Both the position numbers and the translations under genes were made by a program. 64,000 nucleotides of DNA from the NCBI GenBank assembly GCA_958295665.1, contig OY282558.1, positions 45,880,389 through 45,944,388 of the forward strand. The letters are read 5' to 3'. The first letter of the stretch is position 1. Every line of letters begins with the position of its first letter. Under the pieces are notes generated by a model. It ran no database searches. It saw only the letters and a program-made list of their open reading frames with translations, and was not told the origin of the DNA. The stretch comes from Tipula vernalis (taxonomy: Eukaryota > Arthropoda > Insecta > Diptera > Tipulidae). Positions 11,641 through 22,899 of this stretch are shown in pieces.

Positions 11641-12220
11641 TCATTTTAAGATCGAAATCACTTAACCGCTGAAACACTTAAGCGAAATCTAAATCCCGTA
11701 GTACTTCATCGATAAATCTTTGAAAAGACTGGGCCGCATTTTTTAGCCCAAAAGGCATTCTTCGAAATTCGAAGAGTCCGAATGGTATAGTTATGGCCGT
11801 CTTCTGAATGTCATCTAAAGCTACGGGTATATGATGGTACGCTCGTACAAGATCAATTTTGGAGAACACAGTATTACCATTCAGTCTCATCGTAAAATCA
11901 TGGATGTGCGGGATTGGATACCGGTCGGGCACTGTACATGCATTCAACCGGCGGTAATCACCACATGGCCTCCGATCATTATTGTCTTTCTTTTTAACGA
12001 GATGCAAAGGAGACGATACGCATGATGATGAATATTGGCAGATTCCCAAATTAATCATATGTTGAAACTCGTGTTTCGCTATTACGTATTTATTCTCATT
12101 TAGACGTCGAGGTTTACAGAATGATAACTGACCGTTTTTGTGAATATAGTAGACCACCTTGCGTTTAACAGGAGCAATAGAGTCAGGAGATGCAGTAAGA
12201 ATTGGATAATTCTTGAGCAA
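11641..12220 (-). pseudogene. Reverse transcriptase, YxDD region deleted (copy B)
   Basis: Fingers and palm are well kept: [27 protein letters not shown] with the first palm aspartate, and [18 protein letters not shown]. The frame then reads LRDLDFA and stops at 11,678. The following residues (VFQRLSDFD in register at about 11,640-11,680) belong after the catalytic box, so the segment with the YxDD motif is deleted. Copy C retains it as YIDD. Confidence 0.92.
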
Positions 12221-12479
12221 TACTCCAAATTTATTTTCGATGCAGTAATGCTTGGGAGTCGAGGGACCGATGTTGTGATACCTGTTACTGATACCGATGT
12301 TTTCGAATCTAGCATCATTTTTCGTTTAAGATCTACCAGAATATTAAATCTACTAAGAAAGTCTGCCCCAATAATACTCTTCGTAAACCAAAATTTATAT
12401 TTAGTAACTGAGTTCTATATGTGTAAATATTGGAACCATTAGCTGCGGCTAAACAGTAATCTGGATTTTTGTTTCTGCG

Positions 12480-12545
12480 AGGGATGACGTACTACCGATA
12501 TATCGGCCCCTATATCGATTAAAAATATTAATTTAGTTTCCTTAT
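12480..12545 (-). pseudogene. Aspartic protease active-site fragment (copy B)
   Basis: Minus-strand reading gives LIDIGADISVV, matching the LVDTGADLSVI active-site loop of copy C but with the DTG threonine changed to isoleucine. Retroviral-type proteases need D-T/S-G, so this one would be inactive. No long frame surrounds it. Confidence 0.75.
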
Positions 12546-12639
12546 ACCTTATGAATAAACGCTGTGATAATAAGTTACCGCTGTTTGCCTCGTAAACAGC
12601 GGACGGTACTAGTTTTTTTGGTTATTAGGATCTTTGAAA

Positions 12640-13471
12640 TCGCAAGGTTTCATACAATTTCTTGCTTTTGCGCCAAATTTGAAATGATAATAGCAATAAG
12701 GGTACCGTGCTACCTAACTAGTACTTCGAGTACGATTTGATTTAGATCGGTTTCGATGATCATTTCGAAATGGTTGTCTGTCCCTATTAAACGCTTGGGA
12801 AGTTGAAGCAATGGATAACTGTGCAATTTTTTTGTCGATTAATTGCTCGATTGTTGAAACTATAGAGGAACTTGAAATGTTTCTGACCTCCCCTATAAAG
12901 CATGCGATCTTTCGACTTCATGAATTTTATCTGCCGTATTTAACAAATTGGGGATATCGTCCTGATTAAAAGCAGGTACAACGCTTTTTGATGCAGGTGG
13001 TAATCCATTCATCCAAATTTGCTTTAACAGATTTTTGGTAACTATCTCTGTCGATCCAGAGATATTCTCAAGCTTTCGATAATATTGAGAAGGAGTTTCG
13101 TCACCTATATCAATACCGTTTAACAATTTTGTTAACCGTAATGTTAATTATAATCGATTTAATGTGATCATTTTTATTGATTTTTGGGAGACTGAATATT
13201 AAATCGGTAAGCGAATTGATTACATCTTCTGGAAGAGCCGTGAAGACATGGTGGTAGATTCCACTAAAGCAAACCAAGCCATAGGGTTGCTCTGGCAAAA
13301 ATTTGGCATTTTGACTCTTGCGATAATTTCAGTATTTTCCTTAACTGTAGGTTTATCGTCGTTCGACATATTAAGTGTGTATATGAAAATAAAATTACCA
13401 CGATAGCAAGAAAAACGAATATTGAAATTGACTTCCACTAAAAGAAATTTTCGACCAATAATATCTATCAC
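12640..13471 (-). pseudogene. Gag with CHCC zinc finger (copy B)
   Basis: Three frames (13,471-13,220; 13,298-13,110; 13,126-12,893) carry the Gag body. It contains PNFCQSNPMAWFALVES, then KYHHVFTALPEDVI-like sequence, then DETPSQYYRKLENISGS and IWMNGLPPASKSVVPAF. The zinc finger follows at about 12,640-12,705, read as CYYHFKFG then CMKPC. The C-x2-H ... C-x3-C layout, rather than CCHC, is the signature of CsRn1-like elements. Broken by at least two frameshifts. Confidence 0.85.
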
Positions 13472-13867
13472 GATAACGTATCTAATAAGATCCCGATTAA
13501 TTTTAAATTAATAAAGTTTTAGATTGTACAATAGTGGTGAACGTTAAATTTACAAAATTTTTAAATAAAATGGTAAATGTTAAAAATAAAATGTTATACT
13601 AATCTGATGTTAAAGTTGTATAATATGGAACTCCAAACACACCGTTAATATTTGCTGTTATCAATTTTCCGCTATTTCGGCTGATTTTTGCTTTACCGCT
13701 TTCCAAATGTTGTTTGTTAATTTAGTTGGTTTAGCACAACCACGTTGCAGTTACTCAAACTGGTAGACAATTGACTGTAAAACTGATGTTTAGCTCCTGT
13801 TGGTTGAGACAACACGTTGCAATGTTGCAATCCGATCAGCCAACTATTATCTCGTAGGCGCAATTTA

Positions 13868-13927
13868 ATGATCACCATCAGTACTCAACGAGAGTGCATT
13901 CTATACTGGTACAATAATTTATAATTT
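13868..13927 (-). repeat. 5' LTR remnant of gypsy copy B
   Basis: About 60 bp near-identical in direct orientation to 9,627-9,687. Similarity ends abruptly at attttagataacc on the outer side, so this LTR is truncated or rearranged. No target duplication could be assigned. Confidence 0.6.
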
Positions 13928-13928
13928 T

Positions 13929-16900
13929 AGATAACCGAAATGAGATGAATAATAATTACGTCATCGATATATAGTTTTGTACAGTGACCGAAGTATCAAA
14001 TTCAATGTAGGGTTCAAATTATTATTTGATTTTTGACTACAGTGTTTAAGCAATTGAATCTCATGTTTCAATTTCCAATGTCTAATAAAACTATAACTTT
14101 GTAAAACAGAAATAATTAAGTTCGCATATTTGACATACTCATCAGCTAAGCTACAATTTTCACCGGAAAATGAATAGAACAAAAAAAAAAAATTATAATT
14201 AAGCTTTGAGAAAATTCTTTATGAAAAAGTCAGCTTTTATCTCCAAGACTACAAAATATTATGTTCATATTTGCATCTAGGTTAAGTGACAGCAGAAATT
14301 GCCTAGGGAACTTTTCTGCCACTACCACCACACCATCACCGGATTCTATTAAAGAAACGACTGATTATGACAGAAATATTATGTTCTACTATATGTACAT
14401 ATCCTATCCACATATTATTATACTCGTATGGTTCAACCGCATATCGTATTTTGCATAAATACGCTCGTATATAGTTTTGCCGGTTATGAAATTTTAATAT
14501 CTGGTAACCCTAACTTTATACGATTTTTATTTTTTTATTTCCCAAAATGGTAAAACAAAAAAAAAAAAAAAAATCCATCATAAACCGGAAAATAATATAT
14601 TTTTTCCACTTTGCATTTTCCAACAATACATAACAATATGTATCTATGTATGTATGTAAACACGTTTTCAGATCCAAGAATGGTTGTCATTTAATTTTCT
14701 AATAAAGTTCTTTTCCAAAAACAAAACAAAAAGGTGAAAATGTACATAATAAATATTTGGAAAATTTATATTTTCCCAAAAACAAAAAAGAAAATTTCCA
14801 AAAATACAAAAACAATTTTTTTTGTTTCTTTTGTCTTCATCTCATCATCATAAATAATATTATGTATGTATTTGGATTTATGTAGTTGTTGTTGTTGTTG
14901 TTTTTGGTGTTCTTTTTCGTTTTTTCGTCGTCTTTTGAGATGGGAGAAAATTTTCTGTTTCTCATGATAAATCTACCACGTTCGGTTTGATGGGAACCAT
15001 GAAAATGGAAAATATAAAAAATAATAATAATATTTAACAAAGTTTTTCCTTTTTTTTATTTTCCAACGAATCAATCTTAACTTATTTTTCTGTCTTAGTT
15101 TTTTTTTTTTTTTTTATTGTACATAAACCAGGGATCGTGAACTCTTAATGAAATTAGCCGACATTTTATCAGGAACCTACTGTGCTTGTAATAAATTAGG
15201 TGTTTGTAGTGAGATCTTGTCGCCGTCGACTCAAACTTACTTTATGACTGGACATTAAATCATTAACCAGAAATATGTAATCCTTGTGTTTGATACACCT
15301 GATACACAGGTATATGGATTATAATGCTACAAAATAAAAAAGAAAAATGATGGAATTTCCTTTTATTTTCAAGAGGTAGTAAGGGGGTTTTTCGAAGAAA
15401 AGAAAGTATGGAAGGTAAATTATGTGAGATGAATGTTTGTTGAGAAGAATTTTTTTTTTAAACGGGCGATTTTTTACCTGTAGTTAAATTTAGTTTTGTT
15501 GCCAAACGAGGAGTTCACAAATCTTCGAGTCGTCTTAAAGAAATATTTAGTTAAACCATTATATTTATATACATATATATATATATATATAGCGATATAA
15601 ATCTAGGGAATGGACATTAGGATGATTGAAAAAATAATAAAATCTATAATTGTTTCCATTTCTACGAACGAATTCATGAATAATGACCATTCATTTTCGT
15701 TTCAATGGTTCTTAATTTATTTTTTGTGTATTTCGGCACACAGGAAATTCTGCGCCTTAATTAATCAAACGAGAAAATAAGAAAATAAATTGTGAATAAT
15801 TGATTTCATTTTTTTTTTTTGTAGCTAAATCTCTCTGTTTACTAATGCAGTATATTTATATGTATATATGTATATAAGACCTGATTAAGACATTTTTCTT
15901 ACACGTACTCCTATTTCTAGGTGAAATTATGTAAAATATTTTCATTTGCTTAAAAGGTGCATGAAATTTTTGTGTCAAGCAGGTAAAAGTTTTTTTCCAA
16001 CCAAAAACCTCATTCATTGATTTTATTTTATAATATAAGGCGCTTTTACCATCTGCCTTAAATCCCCTCCCCTTATCACCCCGCGTGACATTATATCGTT
16101 GTACACCAAAAATTTGTTTTATCACAATCGATTATCTGATAAAATATTTATTATATTCGAACGAAGAGTACAAAAAAAAAAATATTGATGATACATTATC
16201 GATGGGTTATCCTGCCAAAAAAATGTATGTATGCGATATAGCACAAACGGAAAGGATAATGAAAAAAAAAATCCCAATATAAATGTTGTAATAAGAAATT
16301 AGAAGGCACAAAGTGTTTATGACGGGTGCTAAATTGATTACACAATGGTATAATGTATACAATATGTGCAATACCGTTTTTTTTGGTGGTTGTGGTGGTG
16401 GTGATCGTTCTCGGTCCCGGTGTCAATTAATTCATATGTATTTAGGCATAGATTCAAGTTGAATAATTTCGCGCAACATATAATAATTCGTACACAAATG
16501 AATTGAAATTGAATACTCATTTTGTTGTATGGATGTGTTAAAAATACGTTCACTGCTTTTTGTGTACACAATTTTCATGAAAAATGTAATTTCCCGAACA
16601 AAAACAAAACGGTTAAATGATATTCGATACGCGTTATGAAATGACCTCCTGAAAGTTTGTTGCTTTATAAAAAATCAAAATGTATGTACACATACATATA
16701 TATGGTAGATATAGGGGTGAAAAGCTCAATTCATTATCATTGCTTTATTTGTAAAACTGATTTGTATTTCACCCTTGCATCGAATTTCATAAAAAAAATG
16801 TGGAAGATGAAAGAAAATCGGAACAATTATTTTGCATATTTTTCATAATTTTTTGCCCTTTTTGGTCGATACACACTGTTATATTTTGGTCGAGAGATGT

Positions 16901-17250
16901 GTGCGATTGTTGGATATTTTTTTTTTTTTTTTTTTGGTAGTGGTGTTTTGATTAAATGTGAAACACGTGATGGAATGTCATAATTAAGATGAGGTTTTTG
17001 TTTAGAGGGAAAATATTACGATGGAGGATAACAAAAATAACCTAGATTATTTTATTCTGCTACATCATCTCTGGTATCATCATCATTAGGGATAGTTTTT
17101 TTTTTGTGTTGAGCATTAGATAAGTTTTAAGTTTTGTATAAAGGAAAGCTTTTTTTTTTGTACTACAATGTACGTACAATTCAAGGAGAAAATGTGTTTC
17201 GAAAATCTTTTAAGACTAATTTAAGGCTGCCTTGAAGGAATACATTATAC
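13929..17250. other. Gene-free AT-rich region
   Basis: No coding sequence recognised. Long A and T homopolymers, gttgttgttgttgttg (about 14,886-14,902) and an AT dinucleotide run (about 15,566-15,592). Short open frames here are AT-rich chance frames. The composition would suit intron or intergenic DNA. Confidence 0.55.
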
Positions 17251-18550
17251 CTTGGTTACCATATTTGGTTCCTGCGAGGTCATTTCTGTCATTATCATTA
17301 TCAGGGAAAATAGTTTTTCCAAGCGAATAGTTTTTCTGAACCCCTTCGACCATATTACTTTTGGAAGCCTAAATCTTTTCAATTAAATACTAAAATTTGG
17401 CTTAAACTTATTATTTAGAATGAAATATCATCTAAGTCAGGAATAAAATCCAAGCTTAAACAATTTGATGAAAAATCAACTAACAAGACCATCATGCAAG
17501 CATGAAATTTAGGTTTGAACAAACCATAGAGTTTTTGTCGCATAATCTGTTCTAAACCAATGGTTAAATTAAGGCCAGAATGACTGATCTTTCAACAATT
17601 ATTGTGAAGCCTTAGCCAATTTTGCAATTAAACATAATCAGTAGCACTTAAGTACTAAAATTAGGCTTAAACTTAACGTTAACAATGAAAAAAAACCGCC
17701 ACTTACGAGTCAATTTAAACCCATCAGAATAAATTACTAAAATTAAGTTTAACCAAGCCCCTCGACAGGTCTGATTAAATACTAAATGCCTAAATACACC
17801 ATCAAAAAAGTGGAACTAAGGTTAAATTTTTGGACTAAATCTTATCTACGTCTGGAATAAAAAGAAAGTCTGTACAATGATAAATCCAATCTGCAACAAG
17901 CATGTACTAGAATTACATTAAACAAACCGTCAAGAGCATAATCTGTTCTAAATCAGTTTTAAATTCAAGGTTGCCAGGTCTTGGTCTTTCACCAATTGAT
18001 ATCAATTGTTAACCGTTGCTTTAGTTAAACCCAGCAGTAAACACTAATATTAGGCTTAAACAACCCTCAATAGTGGAATCGGGATTACATTTCGTGACTA
18101 AATCGAAACTAAACGAGGGATAAATTGAAAGCCGTTTAAAAATCGAATCAATATCAGGTCTTTGCCGAAGTTTCAATTAAACCGACCAGTAACAAATAAT
18201 TACTTAATAACAAGAAGTACTAAAATTTGACTTATTATTTAGAGAGAATCGAACGTACCATCAAGCATATAATTAAAATAAAATTTTGTCATAAGAGTTT
18301 CTGTCACATGATCTGTTCTCAACCAGTCTTCTAAAATCTAGGGCATAATCACTGGTCTTTCAACACAACTGGTGATTAAACATCTTCATTAACAAGTAAA
18401 TACTAAAATTTGGCTTAAACTTAACAATTAACAAAATGATGAACGATCTGAATTCTTAGCCGATGTTTCAGTTAAACACATCAGTAACAACTAAGTAGTC
18501 ATAATCAAGCCTCCAAGTGCAGAATCGAGTTTGAATTTTGTAAAAAAAAA
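17250..18550. repeat. Degenerate tandem repeat, left part
   Basis: A motif such as tactaaaatttggcttaaac recurs with drift near 17,388, 17,653, 18,047, 18,221 and 18,398, together with satellites such as 'taatctgttctaaaccag' and 'ggtctttcaacaa'. Spacing is irregular, roughly 170-400 bp. The same sentence-like succession resumes at 22,430-22,820 after several insertions. Reads as an old tandem array broken by indels. Confidence 0.7.
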
Positions 18551-18684
18551 TCTGGGGCCTATTTGTGAATTCGATTGGAACCTATTCGAGACCAGATTCC
18601 TTCGTTTCTTATTTAAATCAAACACGAATCTTATGCTTCGAAGAGTTGAACACGTTCGAATCGAATTCACAAATAGGTCCCCAA
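18551..18684. mobile_element. Small MITE-like inverted repeat (134 bp)
   Basis: Left arm from 18,553 (cctatttgtgaattcgattg) is the reverse complement of the right arm ending about 18,683 (aatcgaattcacaaatagg). Pairing continues imperfectly for about 40 bp inward, leaving a loop of about 50 bp. Small size, terminal inverted repeats and no coding capacity suggest a MITE. A target duplication was not clear. Confidence 0.8.
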
Positions 18685-19135
18685 TGGGGTAGATTCTGAT
18701 CAAGTGACTTTTTCGAAATTCGAGGTTTTAATGTCGATGACTGTTGTTCTGTGTATTGTTTAAATAAAAAGTTGGAAATAATTTCTTGCATTATGAATTC
18801 TAAACTGCTTTAAGCTACTAAAAATGTTATATCTCATTTCATCAGAATCGCAAATTTGTTCGTGACAATATTTTGTACTAATTAAAAAATGTCACGAAAA
18901 AAGTTTGGCTTAGACACACGAACAAGAGCGAAATCGAGGTAAAATTTTGTTTAACTAAATCTTGGAACCATATGGCTCCGTGAATTAAGCCCGCGGATAT
19001 TAATTCCGCTACAAAAAATGAAGTAATTTCGCGCAAATTTTCAACGCGAAATTAATTCATTTTTAATTATGGATTAATCCCGCGACATCAATTTTTTAAA
19101 ACACTTAATTAAACCTTAATTCAATAGAGCAAAGG
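18685..19135. other. Gene-free flank with cccgcgaca repeats
   Basis: No gene. From about 18,985 it carries diverged copies of a 'gcgaaattaattcattttt / ttaatcccgcgacat' motif that also occurs at 21,060-21,300, on the far side of the LINE fragment. The LINE therefore seems to have inserted into this repeat. Confidence 0.6.
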
Positions 19136-19216
19136 GCTCTAGGGAAGCTCAGGACTGGGTATAAAAAGGAATTAAGAAGGGCGCGGAGGAGGTCTTGGAG
19201 ACTATTCTGTGAAAAA

Positions 19217-20023
19217 ATGGAAGGTGTTTCGGAGACTTCGCGCCTCAGGAAAATCTTATCTAAGAGTCCAACGAGCCCTAGTTACTTAATCAAATCTGAT
19301 GGGCTGTGGACAACGTCTACTGGGGAATCACTGGCGCTTCTGTTGGATACCCATTTCCCAGGTAGTGTGGATGTGCCGACGGAGCTTGGCGGGGAGGGGG
19401 AAAGAGTATCGTCGGGGTGCCCGGAGGAAATCGTGTGCAAGAACCGGATCCTATGGGCACTAAACGGCTTTAAACCCTTTAAATCGGCAGGCCCGTACGG
19501 TATCATCCCAGCGAAACTGCAAAAACACTCGTCGATCATTCTCCCATGGCTGGAGAGGATCTTCAGGGGGTGTCTAACACTGAATTATATTCCTAGGAAA
19601 TGGACGGAGGTTAGGGTGATTTTCATCCCGAAAACGAAAAAGAATTCACAGGCCTACCCAAAGGACCTAAGACCGATAACTCCATCATCCTTTCTGTTGA
19701 AAACATTGGAAAGATTGATCGACGTGTACATACGTGCAAAAATAAAACCCAGTAATTGGGCGACTTCTCAACATGCGTACTGGAAAGGGAGATCTGTGGA
19801 CACGGCTCTGCATTCCCTGGTGCGAACAATTGAGAAATCAATCCACTCGAAAGAGTACTGTATGGTAGCCTTCCTCGATATAGAGGGCGCCTTTAACAAT
19901 GTTAGGACGGAGGCAGTTCGGGAAGGACTGTCTTTCTTAGGTGTGGACAACCCCTTAGGGAGATTGATAAATCAGATGCTAGAAGGCAGGATTATTAACG
20001 CGGATATGGGGCGACCATTATGA
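19217..20023 (+). pseudogene. LINE ORF2: linker and RT fingers/palm, first part (copy D)
   Basis: 268 codons; the same frame is open upstream to about 19,136 (ELRRARRRSWRLFCEK), so the ATG is not the true start. Residues 10-45 hold LRKILSKSP...GLWTTSTGESL. RT follows with GPYGIIPAKLQ, WTEVRVIFIPK, DLRPITPSSFLLKTLERLID and the palm motif FLDIEGAFNNV with the first catalytic aspartate. It ends in a frameshift at about 20,020. The enzyme would copy element RNA at a nicked chromosomal target. Confidence 0.92.
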
Positions 20024-20472
20024 GGCGAGTAGTTAGAGGAACTCCGCAAGGTGGTATCCTATCACCTCTTCTCTGGAACATAGTTATCAATGGATTAGTT
20101 ATGGAACTGGAGAGGGAGGGAATAGGAGTGATAGCGTATGCAGATGACGTGGCGATCGCGATCTCGGAGAAGTACCTAGGCACGATTAAGGAGGTCATAC
20201 AACACGCGCTCGTAATCATTACAAAGTGGGCCAGCAAATGTGGGCTGGGTATAAATCCATCCAAAACACAGCTGGTACTCTTCACCAAGAAATATAAAAT
20301 TCCGGTAGTCGCCCCTCCTACCTTAAATGACACGGCACGGGCCTTTACTGATAAGGCAAGATTTCTGGGCATAATCTTGGACAGTAGGCTAAATTGGATG
20401 CCCAATATTTTAGAGAGGGTAAAGAAGTGTATTATGGCTCAGTACTCATGTAGGAATGCCGTCGGAAGGTGA
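20020..20472 (+). pseudogene. LINE ORF2: RT catalytic core (copy D)
   Basis: Continues RT in the next frame. Residues 7-19 are RGTPQGGILSPLLW, and residues 40-48 contain AYADDVAIAI with the catalytic aspartate pair intact. KTQLVLFTKKYKIPV and ARFLGIILDSRLNW (thumb entry) follow. Motifs GTPQGG, LDIEGAF and YADD together point to the LOA/R1 group. The clade is not settled by eye. It ends at two consecutive stops. Confidence 0.92.
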
Positions 20473-20532
20473 TAGGTTCTAAAACCAGAGCTGGTACACT
20501 GGCTTGTCACCGCTGTATTCAGACAGATTCTG

Positions 20533-20965
20533 ATGTACGGGGTGAGTGTGTGGTGGCCAGCACTAGACAAGAAAACTTATAAGAATAAGATAGAGAAGGT
20601 ACAGAGAACGGCCTGCTTGCTTATAAGTGGGGCACTGAGGACAACCCCTACACGTGCTCTGGAGGCTATGTTCTACCTTCTTCCTGTCGACATCTTTGGT
20701 AAGCAGAGAGCGGCAACTACGGCTGCACGATTCTCTGCCGTGTGTGAGTGGAAATGTCTTGGATTGGCAAAATGACTTCTGTAGAAGCTGCATGGATGAG
20801 GAGGAGGAAGAGACTCTGAGCCACTTCCTCTGCTCATGTCCGGCGCTAGCTTACAGGAGGCATAAATATCTGGGCAAGTATAGTTTGGGCGGCCTTATGG
20901 ATCTCAAGAATTGCAATGTGCGAGATATCTTACGCTACATAAGTAGCTCAAATTGGTTCCAGTGA
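20533..20965 (+). pseudogene. LINE ORF2: thumb and C-terminal Cys/His motif (copy D)
   Basis: Frame 20,533-20,775 begins ILMYGVSVWWPAL (using upstream codons) and reads VQRTACLLISGALRTTPTRALEAM, the RT thumb. Frame 20,654-20,965 supplies the C-terminus: CRSC, EEEETLSHFLCSCPAL, a C-x2-C ... H-x3-C-x-C cluster, and a final RDILRYISSSNWFQ. A deletion or frameshift joins them and leaves no room for an RNase H domain. The remnant at 48.1-50.9 kb has the homologous ITYASMVWWPEE. Confidence 0.88.
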
Positions 20966-21034
20966 AGGTGGAATGGGAGTAGGATCCCTTGGTATCACAA
21001 CGGACCGTCATCGGTCTAAGTGTGCGCTTTGGCA

Positions 21035-21059
21035 GCCGCTCTAACCTAACCTAACCTAA
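21035..21059 (+). other. LINE 3' tail of ctaac repeats
   Basis: The 3' UTR ends ctctaacctaacctaaccta, about three and a half repeats of cctaa, directly before AT-rich flank. Short tandem tails instead of poly(A) are usual for LOA/I/R1-like elements. The pentamer equals the complement of the general arthropod telomere repeat TTAGG, but with this context and size it is best read as the element tail. Confidence 0.65.
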
Positions 21060-21177
21060 TTAAATCGGCGCGAAATTAATTCATTTTTTTGCGGAGAATT
21101 AATTGATGAATTTTTAATTATTAATCAAATTCTTGATTAATATTGATATTGATTCTTGATCTTTTTCAATATAATTC

Positions 21178-21292
21178 TTTTTCAATATGAATTAAACCCG
21201 CGACACTTAGCTTTTAAAAACTGAATTAAATCCGCGTGAAATTATTTCATTTTAAAAAAATTGGATGTCGCGGATTTAATTCATATTGAAAA
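21178..21292. repeat. Inverted repeat with tcgcgg/ccgcga cores
   Basis: Arm 21,178-21,208 (ttcaatatgaattaaacccg) is complementary to arm 21,262-21,292 (atttaattcatattgaaaat) with few mismatches, around a 53-bp spacer that holds further copies of the motif. Belongs to the diverged repeat flanking the LINE on both sides. Confidence 0.75.
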
Positions 21293-21604
21293 TAAAATTA
21301 ATTTCACCACCCACAAATTTTCGGAGGGGTAAATTCCCGCGTAGGTATTTCGTGCTCCGCAATAAAATTACCCGGGTAATCGGTCAAATTATCTGGCTAG
21401 TCGAATATTCAAGAAAGGATCAAAATGTTCGAATAACCGGATACTCGACAATCGGTATTGGATACCCTATATACCACCAAGAGTGGAGTCGAAGTACAAT
21501 TTTGCGACATTTGAGAGCTAACCAGCTAGTCGTAACTGGATGTTTCAATTTAAATCCCCAACAGCAGAATCGAGTTTTTCAAAATATGTCCCAAATCAAG
21601 ACCG

Positions 21605-22420
21605 GTGTGAAGTTTTTGAACACTTTTTTTTTTTGGGACACAAATTTAAGCGAGTGTACTGAGAAGTTTTTGGGCAAAATTCAGATTTTAGAAAAATTAA
21701 GTTTTTGGACATACTTTATATTTATGCGGGTTTACATCCTTAACAGTGTATTTAACAAAAATAAAGTTATTCAAATAAAATAGGCCTCAAATAATTTCTA
21801 ACATTCATTTCTAATTTTCTTTTCAACAAATCAACAAATTAAGCGCCATTTTGAAATCTTCATATGAGCCGTAGGGCTTTTGCAAAAAAATTTTGAAAGT
21901 TAACAAATCGACAAATTCCGTTTGGAACAAGGACGTTGTTCTCTATTATACCAAATAGGACGAATCTCAGAGATTGACTCATATAGTGACTATATAGGTA
22001 GCAAAAAAATTTTGAAAATTAACAAATCGACAAATTTCGAGCCCTACGGCTCATATCGAAATGGCACTAAGTGATTCCAATTCCGCAATGTATGCCTTTT
22101 ACAACCTATATAGTCACTATATGAGCCAATCTCTGAGATTCATGCTATTTGGTGTAATAGAGAACAACGTCCTTATTCCAAACGAAATTCATCGATTTGT
22201 TAATTTTCTAAATTTTTTTGCAAGAGCCCTACAACTCATATCAAAATATCAAAGTGGTGCTAAGTTCTTTGATTTGTTGAAAAGCATATTGGGAATGAAT
22301 ATTAGAAATTATTTGAGGCTTGTTTTATTTGAATAACTTTATTTTTGTTAAATACAGTGTTAAAAGAAGTATGTACACTCGCATAAACATTTGTCCAAAA
22401 ATGTGTCCAAAAACTTCACA
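21605..22420. mobile_element. Large foldback element, arms ~350-400 bp
   Basis: Left arm about 21,605-21,990 is the imperfect reverse complement of right arm about 22,060-22,420. Examples: tgtgaagtttttgaacac against gtgtccaaaaacttcaca; aacaaaaataaagttattca against tgaataactttatttttgtt; aaggacgttgttctctatta against taatagagaacaacgtcctt. The centre is near 22,040. Frames of 165 and 91 codons overlapping it are chance translations of the arms. No transposase. Confidence 0.9.
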
Positions 22421-22429
22421 ACGATCCAA

Positions 22430-22820
22430 ATCAGTACTAAACCTAAACCGTCGTTAAATTTTGTGGTTAAATCTTATTTAAGTCAGGAATAAAAAGAACA
22501 ACTGAACCATTTGAAAATCAGTATTAAGCATGCAGCATAACTAAGGCCAACTAATCGATATCAATTGTTAGCCGATGTTTCGGTTAAATCCATCAGTACT
22601 AATCTTTGGCTTAAACACACCCTTAACAGTGGAATCGGACTTACATTTTGTGACTAATTCTTAACTAAGTAAGGAATAAAATCAAAGCCTAAATGTATCA
22701 AAAGAGCAACAGGCTATTACCAAAATTAGGACCAACCAAACCACTAATATCAGAATCGAAGTAAAATTTTGTGAAAACCAATGAATTACAATCACAAGTA
22801 AATACTGCCCGAAGCAAGAA
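22430..22820. repeat. Degenerate tandem repeat, right part
   Basis: Resumes the 17.3-18.5-kb repeat: atatcaattgttagccgatg and aagtcaggaataaaa each match lines in the left part (for example 17,998-18,020 and 17,435-17,450). No gene. Confidence 0.7.
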
Positions 22821-22899
22821 TTTTAATGTGACATTTTTCATTATCTTCTGATTGGTGCCTAGATCAATGTCGCAATTTTTCGCCTCGGAAAACTGAAAA

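Larger units (their letters stand above)
9441..13928 (-). mobile_element. CsRn1-like Ty3/gypsy retrotransposon, copy B
   Basis: On the minus strand the order is gag (about 13,470-12,640), protease (about 12,540-12,490), RT, RNase H, integrase and a GPY/F-like end (9,802). The Gag zinc finger is the unusual CHCC type (CYYH...NCMKPC) typical of the CsRn1 clade. Direct repeats of about 60 bp at 9,627-9,687 and 13,868-13,927 look like LTR remnants, and a purine tract lies next to the left one. Two internal deletions remove catalytic motifs of RT and integrase, so the copy is dead. Confidence 0.9.
19136..21059 (+). mobile_element. LOA/R1-group LINE fragment, 5'-truncated (copy D)
   Basis: Carries the RT half of ORF2 and the 3' end of a non-LTR retrotransposon: linker, complete RT with YADD, a C-terminal Cys/His motif and a short 3' UTR ending in ctaacctaacctaacctaa. 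The endonuclease end is missing, and an RNase H domain is not seen where LOA-type elements often have one. Frameshifts near 20,020 and 20,700 and two adjacent stops at about 20,473-20,478 break it. GC content is clearly above the flanks. Confidence 0.9.

Noticed and set aside
19282..19539. Minus-strand frames under the LINE
   Set aside because: Shadows of the plus-strand RT frame, which has clear motifs.
21286..21783. 165-codon open frame on the plus strand
   Set aside because: Its second half is the left arm of the foldback element, whose inverted partner is not coding. The first half shows no family features.
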